Positions 22,924-34,762 of a DNA stretch of 64,000 nucleotides are shown here, piece after piece. The stretch comes from Sipunculus nudus. Lineage: Eukaryota; Annelida; Sipuncula; Golfingiida; Sipunculidae. The translations under genes were made by a program, and so were the position numbers. The stretch covers positions 66,640,659 to 66,704,658 of the forward strand of contig CM049313.1 of NCBI GenBank assembly GCA_026874595.1, written 5' to 3'. Below the pieces are notes generated by a model. The model did not search any database, was not told the origin of the DNA, and saw nothing but the letters and a program-made list of their open reading frames with translations. Each line of letters opens with the position of its first letter. Within the stretch, counting starts at the first letter, position 1.

Positions 22924-23788
22924 TTATTATTAAAAAATTTATACAGGGTATCCAGTTCAGACAAGATCGTCTGATCTGCAACAGGGCACTGTTGGGCTAT
23001 ACAGTTCATACAATGTATAAAACATGTATAAGTAACCGTACATGGGATAGATCTAAACCTAAGAAGAAAATGCAAAAAATACCAGTTTTATTTGTGAAAA
23101 TAGTAACAATGATGACCATGACTTATACGCAATAAGCATACATTATGAAAGAAATGAGTCTTTAAAAACAAAGAGTATTATATTAACATTATTGAAAATG
23201 AGATGGCACATGCATGTAAAAGAAACAAATACCAGTACAAACGTTTTTAATTTAATTTTTACGGCAGATTTACATTTATAACTGCAGAAATGATAAAAAA
23301 TCTCGATTTTCAATACATTTTAAGGCAATATTATGTGTTTACAACTTTGGTGGTGCCACTCCACACTAACACTCTATACCAACCACGGCGCGAAATTGGT
23401 TAACAATTTCTTTACATCCATCACATAGTAAGCCTACATGTGTTAGTGAATACAGTCGTGACTTGATAATCCCACACTAAATGTAATACGGTAATTTACG
23501 TCGGATTGCAAGGCTGTCGGACTGTCAAATCAATAAAGTGGACGGAGGGTAAAGATACCATGTGACCTAAATGGTTGGAGGACTTGTTATAATTCATTAA
23601 GTATTTTGTTATAATAAACTGCGTATATGATATTGTTATGATTAATGTGAATTAGAAAATAAAAACATCCGTCATGGAGTACTGTTTTAATTTCTTATAT
23701 ACGTGTCTATATATACTACGCTCGTCAAGATTGACGACCTATGCAGATTCTACTATTATGAGATATGCTTATATTTCTGAACAAACTA

Positions 23789-23789
23789 A

Positions 23790-23823
<34 letters not shown>
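23789..23823. repeat. (TA)n microsatellite inside the pogo-like element
   Basis: TA run of about 34 bases, presumably arisen after insertion. Confidence 0.9.
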
Positions 23824-23826
<3 letters not shown>

Positions 23827-23959
23827 CCAGCGGTTGATCTACTAAGTTCATGTGCGTCAAAAGAATGCAAGCATATCTGTCTGGTATCTTGTTCTTTTAT
23901 TTTTTCATTTTCACGGACTTTTCTGAGCGGTCGGCATCAACGTCCCCCGCAGCGAAGCC

Positions 23960-24214
23960 CTACTCCTCAATATACCGTAGCCCTCTTTCCATTCCCCCAA
24001 TCGTGTCTCTGAGAGTTACTGGTTTAGGAGGACCATCTTCTCCCTCAGACTCGCTGTCACTATCGCCCCCATCTCCTTTGACCATTGACACAATATCAGC
24101 GGCCGTCGGCATTGCTTCCGTGGGCTCCATGTTGTCTAATACGAGGTATCGCTCCGCGGTCACGTTGTCCGCGCTGTTGAGTGCCTGAAAAAGGTCCCCG
24201 ACACCGTTCTCCAC
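23960..24214 (-). pseudogene. C-terminal remnant of pogo/Tigger transposase
   Basis: An 84-residue frame with the characteristic tail of Tigger-type transposases: MPTAADIVSMV, then an acidic DSDSESEGED stretch, then PPKPVTLRDTIGGMERGL and a terminal YIEE. The DNA-binding (CENP-B-like) region and the DDE catalytic region are absent upstream. The true frame would continue upstream of this internal methionine, but the rest is deleted. Non-functional by itself. Confidence 0.6.
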
Positions 24215-24665
24215 CTCCGCGTATTCTACACACCGAGAGGTTCATGTGTGCCAAATACGGATGTAAATTGACTTAATTAGTGAGCCATTTTGACTGAATA
24301 ATTGGTTCTCGTGTACAGTTAGAACAATACGCATCGCTGCATTTCACGCCTAATTGATCACGGTGCTGTGTGCACGAGCCCGACGACTGACATCAAAGAA
24401 AAAATATACCGGTCGGATTGTCAAGTCAGAAAATACGTCGGTATCCTTGTTTGTGTCGGGAAATGTCATGTCGGAGTCGGAATCCAAGGCTGTCGGTTTG
24501 TCAAGGCTAATTTCAATGGGTACCGTTCGTTTATTGCAAATTACCGTCGGATTGCAAGGTTTCCGGATTGTTAAGGGTCGGAATGTCAAGTCACGACTGT
24601 ATTTGTCAAGGACCTCAATCGCATGCAAGGCCCTGGACTTCGTGCGACCGTATGCGACTGTATAA

Positions 24666-24891
24666 GGCCGAATTAAAAAATTATGGTTCTCATTTATCGC
24701 GCGCGTCAATTCTACCTGATTTTAATCTTTCAAGAAGATAAAATAATGCAATTTTGATCAGATTCCGTTTGTTATGTAGTGTTTAGCAAAACAATTCTGA
24801 TATTTTCATGCTTTTTCCTGATCATATGACATTTTTATCGAAACATACAAAACAACGGTAAAATATCGCCCGTACCATACCTTTTTTGGCC
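24666..24891. mobile_element. Harbinger-like inverted-repeat element, diverged copy
   Basis: Left GGCCGAATTAAAAAATTATG and GTTCTCA; right ..CCATACCTTTTTTGGCC, with TAA before and TTA after. The interior CATGCTTTTTCCTGATCATA is shared with the other family members. Confidence 0.65.
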
Positions 24892-26479
24892 TTACCATCA
24901 CGGATTCCTGAAACCCGATTGATGTGCACTCAAGCATATCAGGTCATGTGAGAGGGGTCGCAGGAAGGAGCCCTATTTGTGCGGCCCCCGGTCGCAGAAA
25001 GGCCTACAAAACAATTCTTTCAAAGATCCCCCATTTGAGAAGGGATCGCCGATGGGGATTATTTGGAGCCGATGACTGCGAATGTACGAAAACCCCAGAT
25101 AGGGCCCGCGGAGTAAAACTCTGTCCAGCCATCACACACTCTATGGCCATTGTGTTTCCGGGCCCGAACATATACAAAGAAAAGAGGCGGGGGGGGGGGG
25201 GGGGGGTAATGTCATACTATCTCGTACGTACGACATATTGTCTCGTACGTACGTTATTAATCTTACACATCTGATTCACCGAATACACAACAGGCCAACT
25301 GATATATGTATAAGCAATATATATATGTTAAATAATGCGTGTTCGTACCCTAACTACACAACATCTTCACCTTGCAAACCGTCGAAACACCTTTTAAAAG
25401 AAAAGAAAATAAATATGTTTATTTATGTATTTATTTATTTATACTATAAATTTAAATGCTCTTCGATTTATCATTGTTTCTTTGTGTCTAAGTTTTGGAA
25501 ATATTTCAAGGAAATGAAATTTATCAAATCATTGTCTGCCAGTCATATACAGAACTTTCATTTTTAAATAGGTGATTAAATTCGGTTAGCAGTGTATGAT
25601 GTTATAATGATGAGCCTGTTATAATATTAATAAGAAAAATATTGCCTTTGCAAAATTGAAACTACCTTTTGGAGAAGGAAGGGTTCGGACAAGAGGTACA
25701 GCTAACAAATAGCCTGATTTGAAGTAATTGAGAATGGATATATGTGGGATAGGTTTCTTATGTTCCTAAATTGATCTGTATAAGAAATAGATTTACGACA
25801 AAACGGCATGAAGTTCAACTGATTGGATCAAGCACCTCGATTCATAATATATGAATCAGGAACCTCTCCTTACGGGCATCTCTGTCTTACAGACACCTCT
25901 ATATTTACACTCAAGGTTCATATTCTTTTGTAATAATATGGGTTTTGTCTCATGTTATTAACTCATTTTGGCTGAATACGAAAGTTGTTCAGCAAATCCA
26001 TGCCGATACACGAGCTTAATATCTCCTGTTAACCGGTTTTGTATACATTAAGGTTCTGTGTGTGAGTAAACACAGCGCACCTTTGTCTGTTTACTATACC
26101 AAGACCGCGTGACCAGAAGCAAAATCTTAGTCTAGCACACGCAACAATTATAAAAAAAAGGAAAAAAAAATGAAAGAAAAAACACCCAGAAAAGCATGAA
26201 AAACCTTGATTTGTGAAGTTTATTTTTACGGCCACCAGGTGCCGTGAGCGCTGTTTGTTTTTCCTTATTGATCTCGCCCGGGGCAAGTTTTTTTTCACTT
26301 TTATACAGGAGAAAGCAAAATGAGAACGAAGTATTGAAAGATACCGTAATAGTTTAAGGAGACTAAATTCTATTTCATGTGTACTCAAAATACCTGGTTT
26401 GTAAAATGTAAATAGGTCATTTTTTTCATTCAAACTCTCTACTATACAATCGGCTCTCTCTCTCTCTTTCTCTCTCTCA

Positions 26480-26481
<2 letters not shown>

Positions 26482-26549
<68 letters not shown>
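26482..26549. repeat. (TA)n-(TG)n microsatellite
   Basis: About 42 bases of TA followed by about 26 bases of TG, next to a CT-rich tract, in the spacer of the foldback element. Confidence 0.9.
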
Positions 26550-26550
<1 letters not shown>

Positions 26551-27947
26551 AAAAGATTGAAAACCTGGGGATATAATACCAGCTCTGTGTTAGACTGGCT
26601 CAGCCGGTGGATACTATTAATGTCATTAGTAATACATGTAATGTCTATCAGAGGTTTTTGTTTGACCAGATAAAATATCCCGACATGTGGAAGGGACACA
26701 GTTATTGTTAATTGCGTGGGATTCCTATGCTTATATGACAAGTTTGAAATGGAAATAAAATTTAGAAACGAGACCAATCGTTTAGAAACGAGACAAACAC
26801 AGCGCTCACGCAACCTGGTGATGGTACAGCATAAATTCACAATTCAAGGGTTTTCAAGCTTCTCTAGGTGTTTCTTCTTTCATGTTTCTTTTCTTTTTTC
26901 ATAATTGTCGCATGTGCGTGATCAAGATCTTTCCTCTGGTCAGCCGGCCTTCTTATGTAAACACTTAACAGACACTTATAGAGGTTAAGTAATACTGAGA
27001 TGCCCATTAGGAGAGGTTCATGATGCATATAATATGAAACGAAGTGCTTGATCCTATAAATTGAACTTCATGCCGTTTACAGAAGGGCAAGTTAATCGTA
27101 CATGTACCACATACAAGATCTTATACCAATCCGCAAATGAGACAAATCTGAGGTGTAGATTTTACCACCACTTCAGCCTGACATATGAGGTTAAGACTTA
27201 TTTTAGAATTTCGTATTCTTCTGTCACAGATCAATCGCACGTCCATGAGTGATAGTTTCTTATATATTTTTTTTTATAATTTAGTTCAAAATAAAAATTA
27301 TACGTACCCCATAAAATGGATTGTTTTCTGTTCAACTACCCCCAAATCATATCAATGGCTGCATATGCATTAAATAGTTTTAAAGATCCACTACACGATG
27401 CGTTATGTATAAATCTAGTTCTTAGACAGAGCAGTTTAGAATATTAGAAACCCGCCCCACAAATATACATTCTCAGTTTACTTAAAATCAGGCTATTTGG
27501 GAGCTGTACCTCTTGTCCGAACCCTTCTTTCTCCAAAAAGTAGTTTCAGTTTGGCAAAGACAAGATTTGTTTCTTATTGACATTATGACAGGCTCACTAT
27601 TATAACATTATATACTGGAAACATTATTTAATCACCTGTCTTAAAATGAGAGTTCTGTATATGACTATCGGACGACGATTTGATGTATATTTCGCTTGCT
27701 TGAAATATTACAGAAACCTGTACACACAAAAAAAATATGAATCGAATAGCATTTAAATATATACTTAAAAAAATTAGATATATGTGAGTGTGGTTTCAAC
27801 GGTGGTCCGGCGATTTGCAAGGAGGAAGATGTTGTATACATAGTTAGTGTGAAAACATATGTACATTATTTAACATATACATATTGCTTATACATATATC
27901 TGTTGGCATGTTCTCTAGTCTATGAATCAGATCCGTGAGATTTATTA

Positions 27948-28090
27948 TGTCGTACGTAAGAGATAGTATGTCGCACGTACGAGACAGTATGTCGTACGTA
28001 CGAGATAGTATGTCGTACGTACGAGATAGTATGTCATACGTACCAGATAATATGTCGTACGTACGAGATAGTAAGGTACGTACGAGATAA
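27948..28090. repeat. 21-base palindromic minisatellite
   Basis: About seven copies of GTATGTCGTACGTACGAGATA. Each unit contains the self-complementary core TCGTACGTACGA. Two reverse copies at 25215-25256 mark the opposite end of the foldback element. Confidence 0.9.
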
Positions 28091-28863
28091 ATAATTTATT
28101 TTTCTTTTACCAGGTGGCAGCCATATGCTTCCGTAGGAATGTGAGACACATTGCTTCATAATACATTTGTTCCAATGCTAAGGTACAGGAAGTCAATCAT
28201 ACCCTCAGAGGCATCATTTTCTCGAACTTGCATCTCAGGGAAATAAAGTTGACGAAAACAAGAATTTGAATACCATATCTTTTATTGATTTTTGTGTGTT
28301 CACTATTGATGAATTTATCTTTTTGTATACAGTGTTTGTGTATGTTAATGATCGTCCTCTTAATGGTCCATCTACGGATGACATGTCATAAAATGAAGAT
28401 GTATATATACAATTTATAAAAATGTTTTATAAAGTGAATGATACGTAAAATATGGAATGAATGCAAAAGATGATAGAGGATTAAATAACTATGAGCACAT
28501 TAAGCACGTATAAAAAGTCAAAACTAGGTTTATCTTACAATATTTCATATTAGAAATCTACATATCCATGCATGTATATACATTACGTATGGATATGCTA
28601 TATATATATATATCATCAAATGCCGAATTTCAAATACTGCGGCATATTCTAGTTTGACATTGCATGGTGTTACAAAAAATACACTGATGCAAGTTAACAC
28701 TTTAAAAACTGAGTTTTGATCAGATCGTTCTCTCTCTCGGGGACAGCATTAAGGAGGAAGATTTAAATAATACTAAATTACCACACGATAAAGTAACATG
28801 GTTGGAAGTCCTAAATATTCCATTAAAGCACCGATTCAGAATATTTATGCCTTTCAGCAATGC
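28091..28863 (-). other. 3' flank of inverted cyclin-F copy 4
   Basis: Related in order to the 3' flanks of copies 1-3 (text such as GATCACCnTAAG, ATACACATA, TGCATGTATATACATT read on the minus strand), but much diverged. The leftmost part has no recognisable feature. The AATAAA of copies 1 and 2 is not kept here. Confidence 0.45.
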
Positions 28864-30603
28864 TCAACTAAACATGCACAAATCTCCAGATAATTCTGAT
28901 GAAAAATGTCCTTGACAGGAACCAGGGTTGGTGGCCCTTTTTGGAGATGTTATTACTTCAACAACAAAGTTCACCTGTTGTTCACTGGCATCGTCGAGCG
29001 TAGCTTTCGCACCAAGCGTTTGACACAACAGTCTCCATGTGGGGACTTTTAATTTACTAACATTGCGGTAATCCTCGGCTGCGTATTTTATCCTTACAGT
29101 TTGGAGTGTGACGTCACGGTGGTCCATAACGTTAGGCGCATCAAGGCATTGTTTGTGAAGTTGTAGCACCGTGGTAATAAGATCTTGCGTATTAAATCCA
29201 GTCCACTCCTCCAGGTGGCGTGGCCATACACTTTGCTGTTTCGTGATTATTCTTGCCATAAGGACACAGGAAGCAGCAATTTTCCCCTGAGGGATTTCAC
29301 AGAAACTGCTTTGCAACAAAGATAGTTCACAAACGTATTCCGCCACGTGCCGAATGATGACGTCATCACTCGCCGCTTGTGATATCAGATTCAAATAATC
29401 CAATGTGACTAGTGTTCTGAAGTTTCCTTTCAGCACCGCCGTGATTTCAGCCATCATTTTGACGACATCGTCATAGACGTACGTATTTTCTGTCAGCCAC
29501 GCTGCTTCACGGATAGTCATGATATTTGGTTCAAAAAGGCGGGAACAGATCACCATAGCAGCCACTCCGAGAAGCTGCACGCGGGAAAAGCTTGTACTCC
29601 GTGACCTCAGGTACCTGTCCACGACGCTGACAGCAACATGTAAAGTTTGGTTGCTGAATTCTTTCTCGCTGGCCACCTCCACCATCCAGTCGACCAAGAT
29701 GTACCTCATATAATTAGTTGGCATATTGGCTGATGAGTTAACTAGTATATTTGTAGGTTTCGAACTTTTTATGAAATCCCTCATGTATGATGCCGCATTG
29801 CTTGAATGGATGCCACCATAGCACCCTCTAGCGTACAATTTACATAATTCCAGTTGTGCTTGTTCGTTTCCACATCTTGTGATATCTCGGAGTTCTCGGA
29901 TGTTACTGAGCTCACGTGACCTATCACCCACCTTTTTATTTGCTTTTTCCTTCCATAGCATAATGATGGCTTCGCTGGACCCTGCCTGTGCCGCCATCTG
30001 TAGGAATCTGCGTGCCCTAGTCAACGTGTCTTCATCCTCAATATGTAGCAGTGACTTTGCAATACACAGACAAATAGCGGGGTCGGCGTCCAGTTCGCAG
30101 TAGACCGTCATGTTCCTGAGTACATACTCTTTAACCCCAAGAGGTCCCCATGGCGGCCGGATGAACAACCACGTAAAAGGCATCATGTTCTGAGTCAGCA
30201 TTTCAACTTTCATGAACCACTCGGCAGCCAGGTACCCATTTGCTTCAGTGTGTTCGCCCGAGGAATCCCCAGTCATGCCTTCATGGTATAAATACGCGAT
30301 GGCCAACTTCACCATGGCTTCGATATTACCCCCGTTTGCCGCACGTTCAAAATGATCAAAGGTTGAGTCCGTGGGCCAAATGTCACTGAATCCAGCCGAC
30401 GTCCACAGACAACAGTTATCATCGATAAGCTGCTGGAAGTAACTGCAGGTTGATCTGAGACTGAGTAGATCACGAATATGCAGTCCTCGGAATACGTGGA
30501 TCAGCACTTCCTCTGGTAAAATCCAAATGCAGCCACGGTCGGAGATTTGAACACTTTGCACGCACTTTTTGGTTTTCTTGCCGTGTGGTCTTCGTACTTT
30601 CAT
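28864..30603 (-). CDS. Cyclin-F-like F-box protein, copy 4, inverted and more diverged
   Basis: 579 residues, single exon, opposite orientation to copies 1-3. The F-box (LPEEVLIHVFRGLHIRDLL), Sel1-like repeats and MRYILVDWMVEVA are intact. Substitutions are scattered through the N-terminal three quarters (CVQSVQISDRG, KKVGDRSRELSNIRELRDI) and concentrated in the last 120 residues (EEWTGFNTQDLITTV, RIKYAAEDYRNVSKL, RLLCQTLGAKATLDDASE). The N-terminal KKTKKCVQSV resembles copy 1 more than copies 2 and 3. No stops or frameshifts, so it has probably stayed under selection. It shares the promoter block with the others. Confidence 0.9.
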   Translation of the reverse strand: MKVRRPHGKKTKKCVQSVQISDRGCIWILPEEVLIHVFRGLHIRDLLSLRSTCSYFQQLIDDNCCLWTSAGFSDIWPTDSTFDHFERAANGGNIEAMVKLAIAYLYHEGMTGDSSGEHTEANGYLAAEWFMKVEMLTQNMMPFTWLFIRPPWGPLGVKEYVLRNMTVYCELDADPAICLCIAKSLLHIEDEDTLTRARRFLQMAAQAGSSEAIIMLWKEKANKKVGDRSRELSNIRELRDITRCGNEQAQLELCKLYARGCYGGIHSSNAASYMRDFIKSSKPTNILVNSSANMPTNYMRYILVDWMVEVASEKEFSNQTLHVAVSVVDRYLRSRSTSFSRVQLLGVAAMVICSRLFEPNIMTIREAAWLTENTYVYDDVVKMMAEITAVLKGNFRTLVTLDYLNLISQAASDDVIIRHVAEYVCELSLLQSSFCEIPQGKIAASCVLMARIITKQQSVWPRHLEEWTGFNTQDLITTVLQLHKQCLDAPNVMDHRDVTLQTVRIKYAAEDYRNVSKLKVPTWRLLCQTLGAKATLDDASEQQVNFVVEVITSPKRATNPGSCQGHFSSELSGDLCMFS

Positions 30604-30661
30604 GTTTGTAGCTTTATTTAATATTCCTTCTGGTCTTTAACTGAAGACAAGGAGCTGCAAA

Positions 30662-30751
30662 GACTGACTATATATGTACCAGGTCATCAGTTGAACTGTT
30701 TATATTACATCTGGTACCCTGTGATAGACATAGTACGATACAACTGATTGG
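30662..30751 (-). promoter_or_regulatory. CCAAT/TATA promoter of cyclin-F copy 4
   Basis: On the minus strand, CCAATCA at 30751-30745, ATATAAA at 30705-30699 and TCAGTC at 30667-30662. The order and GGTACCAGATGTAATATAAA context are the same as upstream of copies 1-3. Confidence 0.6.
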
Positions 30752-31734
30752 CTAATTCAGGTGCTATACCCGTCTGAGCCTGTTGATATCACGCCAGGCT
30801 TCAGCGGGCACCGACTCGTAACTTCATTAGAGAGTTGTGCTTTGTTGATTAATACTTACCTATCGGGGATTAATCAACCGTTTGCCGAAATTATAACTTA
30901 TTTACGTTTGTCTTGAAAACTATTTATTTATTAACTGTATCATAATACAAATGTTTGAATAAAGTTAAGTAGACTGAACTGTAGCATTTTATACTATTAA
31001 GACTGGACTCATACATTATAAAAATAATAAGAAATTATAAAATACAATGATTTACAATATAATACAAAATAATATGCTATCCTCTCTTACCTTTTTTTTT
31101 TAATCTTACATAATATAATTGGATATAATATAATATAATGAAATATAATTAAATTATTTCAATATGTAAAATATAATATAAAAACTTGTTTATCTTTCCT
31201 TATATCTGTTATGCATCTGATATTTACAGGTAGAATTTTAAACTATTCTTGACGAGATACCAGTACGTCACGCTGTTTCATGCTTGATGTAATATATAAA
31301 GTCATCTATATTTTTTCTGTATCATTAATTAAAATTATGTTATTAAAGCTACTGTTGTTATTATTTCTACTGTCATTGTCATCATCATCATGAAAAGAAA
31401 AAAGATAATAATTAAAAAAAAAATAAATATAATAAATAGTAAATAATAAATAATTAAATATAATAAATAATAAATTAAATAATCAAAATGAGAAGATTTC
31501 ATTATTATTATTATTAGTATTATGATTATTATTATTATTATTGTTTTTGCTGTGGTTGTTGTGTTTCTACTTCTTAGTTTTATTATTATGATTTGTAGCA
31601 TTCTGAATACCTATCATTTTCTTCAGCCTCATAAAGATAAATAAAGCGAAAATACAGTTTGTTTAAGTAAAATGATTACAATAAGGGATTTTTATTATTA
31701 TATTTTTTATTTTTCAATTATATTTAGAAGTAGC

Positions 31735-31735
31735 A

Positions 31736-31782
<47 letters not shown>

Positions 31783-31790
31783 GTATTATT
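31735..31790. repeat. (ATT)n microsatellite
   Basis: TTA/ATT run with an interruption. It corresponds in position to the AAT run of unit 0 read in the other orientation. Confidence 0.9.
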
Positions 31791-31937
31791 CATAACGTTC
31801 TAAAGAGAATAAATTAAAATTAAGTAAATAATAAAAATTTTAATGATGACGATGGTAATTAAACGTTAATGTTAATTTATATGGTGGCCATGAGATTTAT
31901 TATCATTATTCATTTCTTCGAGTAACAGGATTTACTG

Positions 31938-32007
<70 letters not shown>

Positions 32008-32020
32008 TATATATATATAT
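31938..32020. repeat. (TA)n microsatellite
   Basis: TA run with one GTT interruption in the 5' flank of copy 4. Confidence 0.95.
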
Positions 32021-32879
32021 AGTTCTCTCATATGAATAGCTGTCATATTAGTATTGCTCATTATGGCCGTGTTTAAGCTGGGTTGTAAAAACGGTCCATA
32101 ACACAGTTTCGTCACACCACGACGATCACGTGATTGGCTCAGGGTCGGCGGGCAACTTTCTACAGGAGGGCGTGATTTATAAGGCATACATCGACCTGTC
32201 TATCCGGCTGATTGAACAGAGTACACTAATTACTTATCACTCAGCGCGGATTACTGTAGGATATCATGGCTAAGGAGGCTAAAGCTGATTACAGGTACCA
32301 TATTAACAGTATTTCTTAGTTGTGAAGTCTGGCACTTTTCCCTGCCCTGACCTGCAAACTGTTAAAGCACAGGACATCAACGGAAGGTCATTCAATAATT
32401 TACGAATTCATTATGACATATGTACACCTCTTATATATGTCTAATATATATTCCTTGAAAAGATGTGCCATTCTCACAGAAATGACGCTAAGGGAAACTT
32501 GGCTTCTTTATTAACGTAAATTAATGTTTTATTTTCTTGTCTTAATTGTCTCCCCGATAAAATGTCTCATTTTCACCAAAATTAGATTTAGTGATATATA
32601 TAAATATTTTTTTTCATTTCACCTTACAAAACATCTAGATTATTTTTTATAGGGCGCTGACAATGCGCCGTTTCCTAGTACATTGATATTGATAAGACTA
32701 ATGGGAATAGACATTTATAGTAACTTGAAGACAGTCCCTTAGTTGTCGATGTCTGTTCAGACATTATACATAAACTAGAATACGGGTAGTCAACAAGCGA
32801 CTACGTGTATCCGCCGAAATCAGAGTGGGACAGGTGAAGTGAGGCATGGATTGAGTGGCAAGGGGAAATAAAGTGAGGT

Positions 32880-33460
32880 GTGTTGCATATTAGCATTGAT
32901 GTCTGCAGCCGAAATTTGTCTGTAGGTGGCGCCACCTACTACAAAATCCAGAAAGCTATTCATGTTGTATACATATGCAAAATTTAGGCAGATAAGTCAA
33001 ACCATTACTTGTATATGAGTGATTAATCCCACAGCGGACAAACAGAAGGACTCTGTGCAAAAATCGTGGCGGGTGGCGCCATAAATTTTGTGTATGATTA
33101 AGACCTATGTGAGATCTATACACATGCAAAATTTCAGGGGGATATATCAAACCAGTCCTGAGATATAAGACTGAATGTCTGCAGCGTGTAACATATTTAT
33201 GTTAACATAAATGTAGGTGGCGCAACCAGCCAATGCAGAGATATGAGTGATTTTTATTCCAAGGCAGATGAACAGATGGACACTGTGCAAAAATGGTTGC
33301 AGGTATCGCAACCATTTTTAGCGTATGTTATAAAGCTATCCAAGGGCTACATTTGTGCAAAAATTTTAGTGGGTTTATGTGTGGAAACAGACGCAGAAAT
33401 GGACGCTGGGCAGAACGGATATGTCAGAGGTCAACTAAAAACGAGGGCGCAGTAGTTCAC
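32880..33460 (+). repeat. Diverged repeat array with GGTGGCGC blocks
   Basis: A block of about 140-150 bases recurs: GTAGGTGGCGCCACC (32920), GGGTGGCGCCATAAA (33068), GTAGGTGGCGCAACC (33210), GCAGGTATCGCAACC (33300). Between them are ATGCAAAATTT, GATAAGTCAAACC / GATATATCAAACC and GGACACTGTGCAAAAAT motifs. No frame is conserved. Probably a fragment of a dispersed invertebrate repeat. Confidence 0.5.
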
Positions 33461-34762
33461 ATGTGACCCGATCATAATTCCGAATTAAAAAAAAATCAGC
33501 CCAGTGGTTACAGAGGAGTTCTCCGGTTACCTATGCGGCGGCGGCGGCGTGCAACTGAAAACATAGTATCCGCAAATCTCTGTTTTGGCGGATACAATTA
33601 TAGTGATTCTCACGCACCATGCTACACGAAACCACCCTACACTAGTTAATTTGATGATGTTATTAATTTTGTACAGTTTAAATGAAACGTTAAATGGCCA
33701 TCCGGAACACCGGCAGAATCCGTTGACTTCTAACCTCGGATAGGCGTAGGGGGCCGCCATAGAAAGTATTCAGGCAAGGCGACCAAGGCCAGGTCAACTG
33801 AACACCGTTGTGCACTGTGTAAGAGCAAAACAATGTATTTTGTAAACAGGTACTGCCGATCCTCACATATTATACCTTTAAAGCTTTAATACCACACTGA
33901 TCCGAAAAATAAAGGAGAAAATCCCTGGAATACTAATTTTGGACCGCACGTGGATACAGTTTACGTCAGGAAGTCCACCCCCAGTGGGCGATGTATGAGG
34001 CATTTGTGAACAACTAAACTTTCTAGTTAAATTACTGTCGAAACTATGTCGTAGTTTATGGTTAGCAACATATCAAGCCAATATATTTCATATTAATATG
34101 GCAAATAGATGTATTCTTTAAAGAAATTGTGATCTTTTCTTGGACGAGTAATAAGAAATGGCAACCCGGGGGATTTCCGGCTAACTCACCATAATTGGCG
34201 GTGTTACCATTGATCCATAGATATATCCATGGCTAGAAGCCAAGGGGTTCGGGCGAGTTGTTCTGTAAGTTAAAATGACTCGTCTATATATAAAGCGAGC
34301 CGCACTCTGGTAGACCATCATTATGCACTTCAAATTAATATTCTGTTTCATTGATAAATAATCATTAGCCTACTTCTGATGTCCTTCTAAGAAGAGAGTA
34401 CATGTATTTGCATGATGATATTTGATCCTAGTGTAAAAAAACATTTGGCCCCGAAATTAAAAGAAATACATCACCGGTTGTCTTATTAAAACGTATAAAC
34501 TTTCACTAAAGCCAGGGTAGAAAATTAATCCAAAATATAATAAACAAAATATTCATTTGCGAAAAGTTCATCGTCTGACACGTTTTCAACAAACTTTGCT
34601 TTTCATGCGGGGAACGTTTGTAATGACAGCCCTTTATGGTAAATATATAAATTCTGACTTATTCTTGTCGGCCCTCTGGCATGCGTTTAAATTTTCTTGT
34701 CAAACTCCCCTTTACTGGATAATTGGAGCCCAAAGCGGTTGCGCGCATTGTGCATAATCATG
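33461..34762. other. Intergenic DNA, no gene recognised
   Basis: No supported gene. A TATATATAAA at 34285-34294 resembles a TATA box, followed about 30 bases later by an ATG opening only a 12-codon frame. Its surroundings (34020-34330) resemble 500-830, so it may belong to an old repeat. Confidence 0.5.

Larger units (their letters stand above)
23453..24599 (-). mobile_element. Internally deleted pogo/Tigger-like transposon
   Basis: Inverted termini CAGTCGTGACTTGA (23453 onward) and TCAAGTCACGACTG (ending 24599) are flanked by TA on both sides (23451-23452, 24600-24601). Subterminal text with repeated GTCGGATTGCAAGG and TGTCGG motifs is present at both ends. The interior keeps only the C-terminal end of a transposase frame. 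TA duplication, CAGT-type ends and the acidic transposase tail together fit pogo/Tigger elements of the Tc1/mariner group. Confidence 0.8.
25213..28090. mobile_element. Foldback-type element with long inverted arms
   Basis: The left arm (about 25213-26385) is repeated in reverse complement in the right arm (about 26740-28090). Matching pairs include GGGTTCGGACAAGAGGTACAGC (25681) with GCTGTACCTCTTGTCCGAACCC (27510), CATGAAGTTCAA with TTGAACTTCATG, the GGAGAGGTTC block, the GTTTGCAAGG..GAAGATGTTGT block and the AGCGCTCACG..CACCTGG block. Both outer ends carry palindromic TCGTACGTACGA subrepeats (two on the left, about seven on the right). The spacer (about 26386-26740) holds a TA/GT microsatellite. 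No transposase. Terminal subrepeats on long arms resemble Foldback elements; arm identity looks moderate, so it is old. Confidence 0.75.
28864..32350 (-). repeat. Inverted cyclin-F unit (copy 4 with its 5' flank)
   Basis: Read on the minus strand, 30604-32350 repeats the flank of unit 0: GAAGTTACGAGTC, the CACGTGATCGTC block, ATGACAGCTATTCATATGA, and AGTGCCAGACTTC..GAAATACTGTTAA. The similarity stops near 32350. AT-rich and ATT-repeat tracts fill the middle. Confidence 0.7.

Noticed and set aside
24924-25274. + strand frame of 116 codons before the foldback element
   Set aside because: Low-complexity and arginine-rich, ends in a G-run, no domain.
27948-28090. CRISPR-like regular repeats
   Set aside because: Units are directly adjacent with no spacers, and the genome is animal; it is a minisatellite.
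29519-30103. Open frames antisense to cyclin-F copy 4 (and the same in the other copies)
   Set aside because: They recur only because the coding sequence is conserved; they are shadows of the real frame.
31335-31601. Isoleucine-rich frame on the minus strand
   Set aside because: Translation of ATT/AAT repeats; no protein feature.
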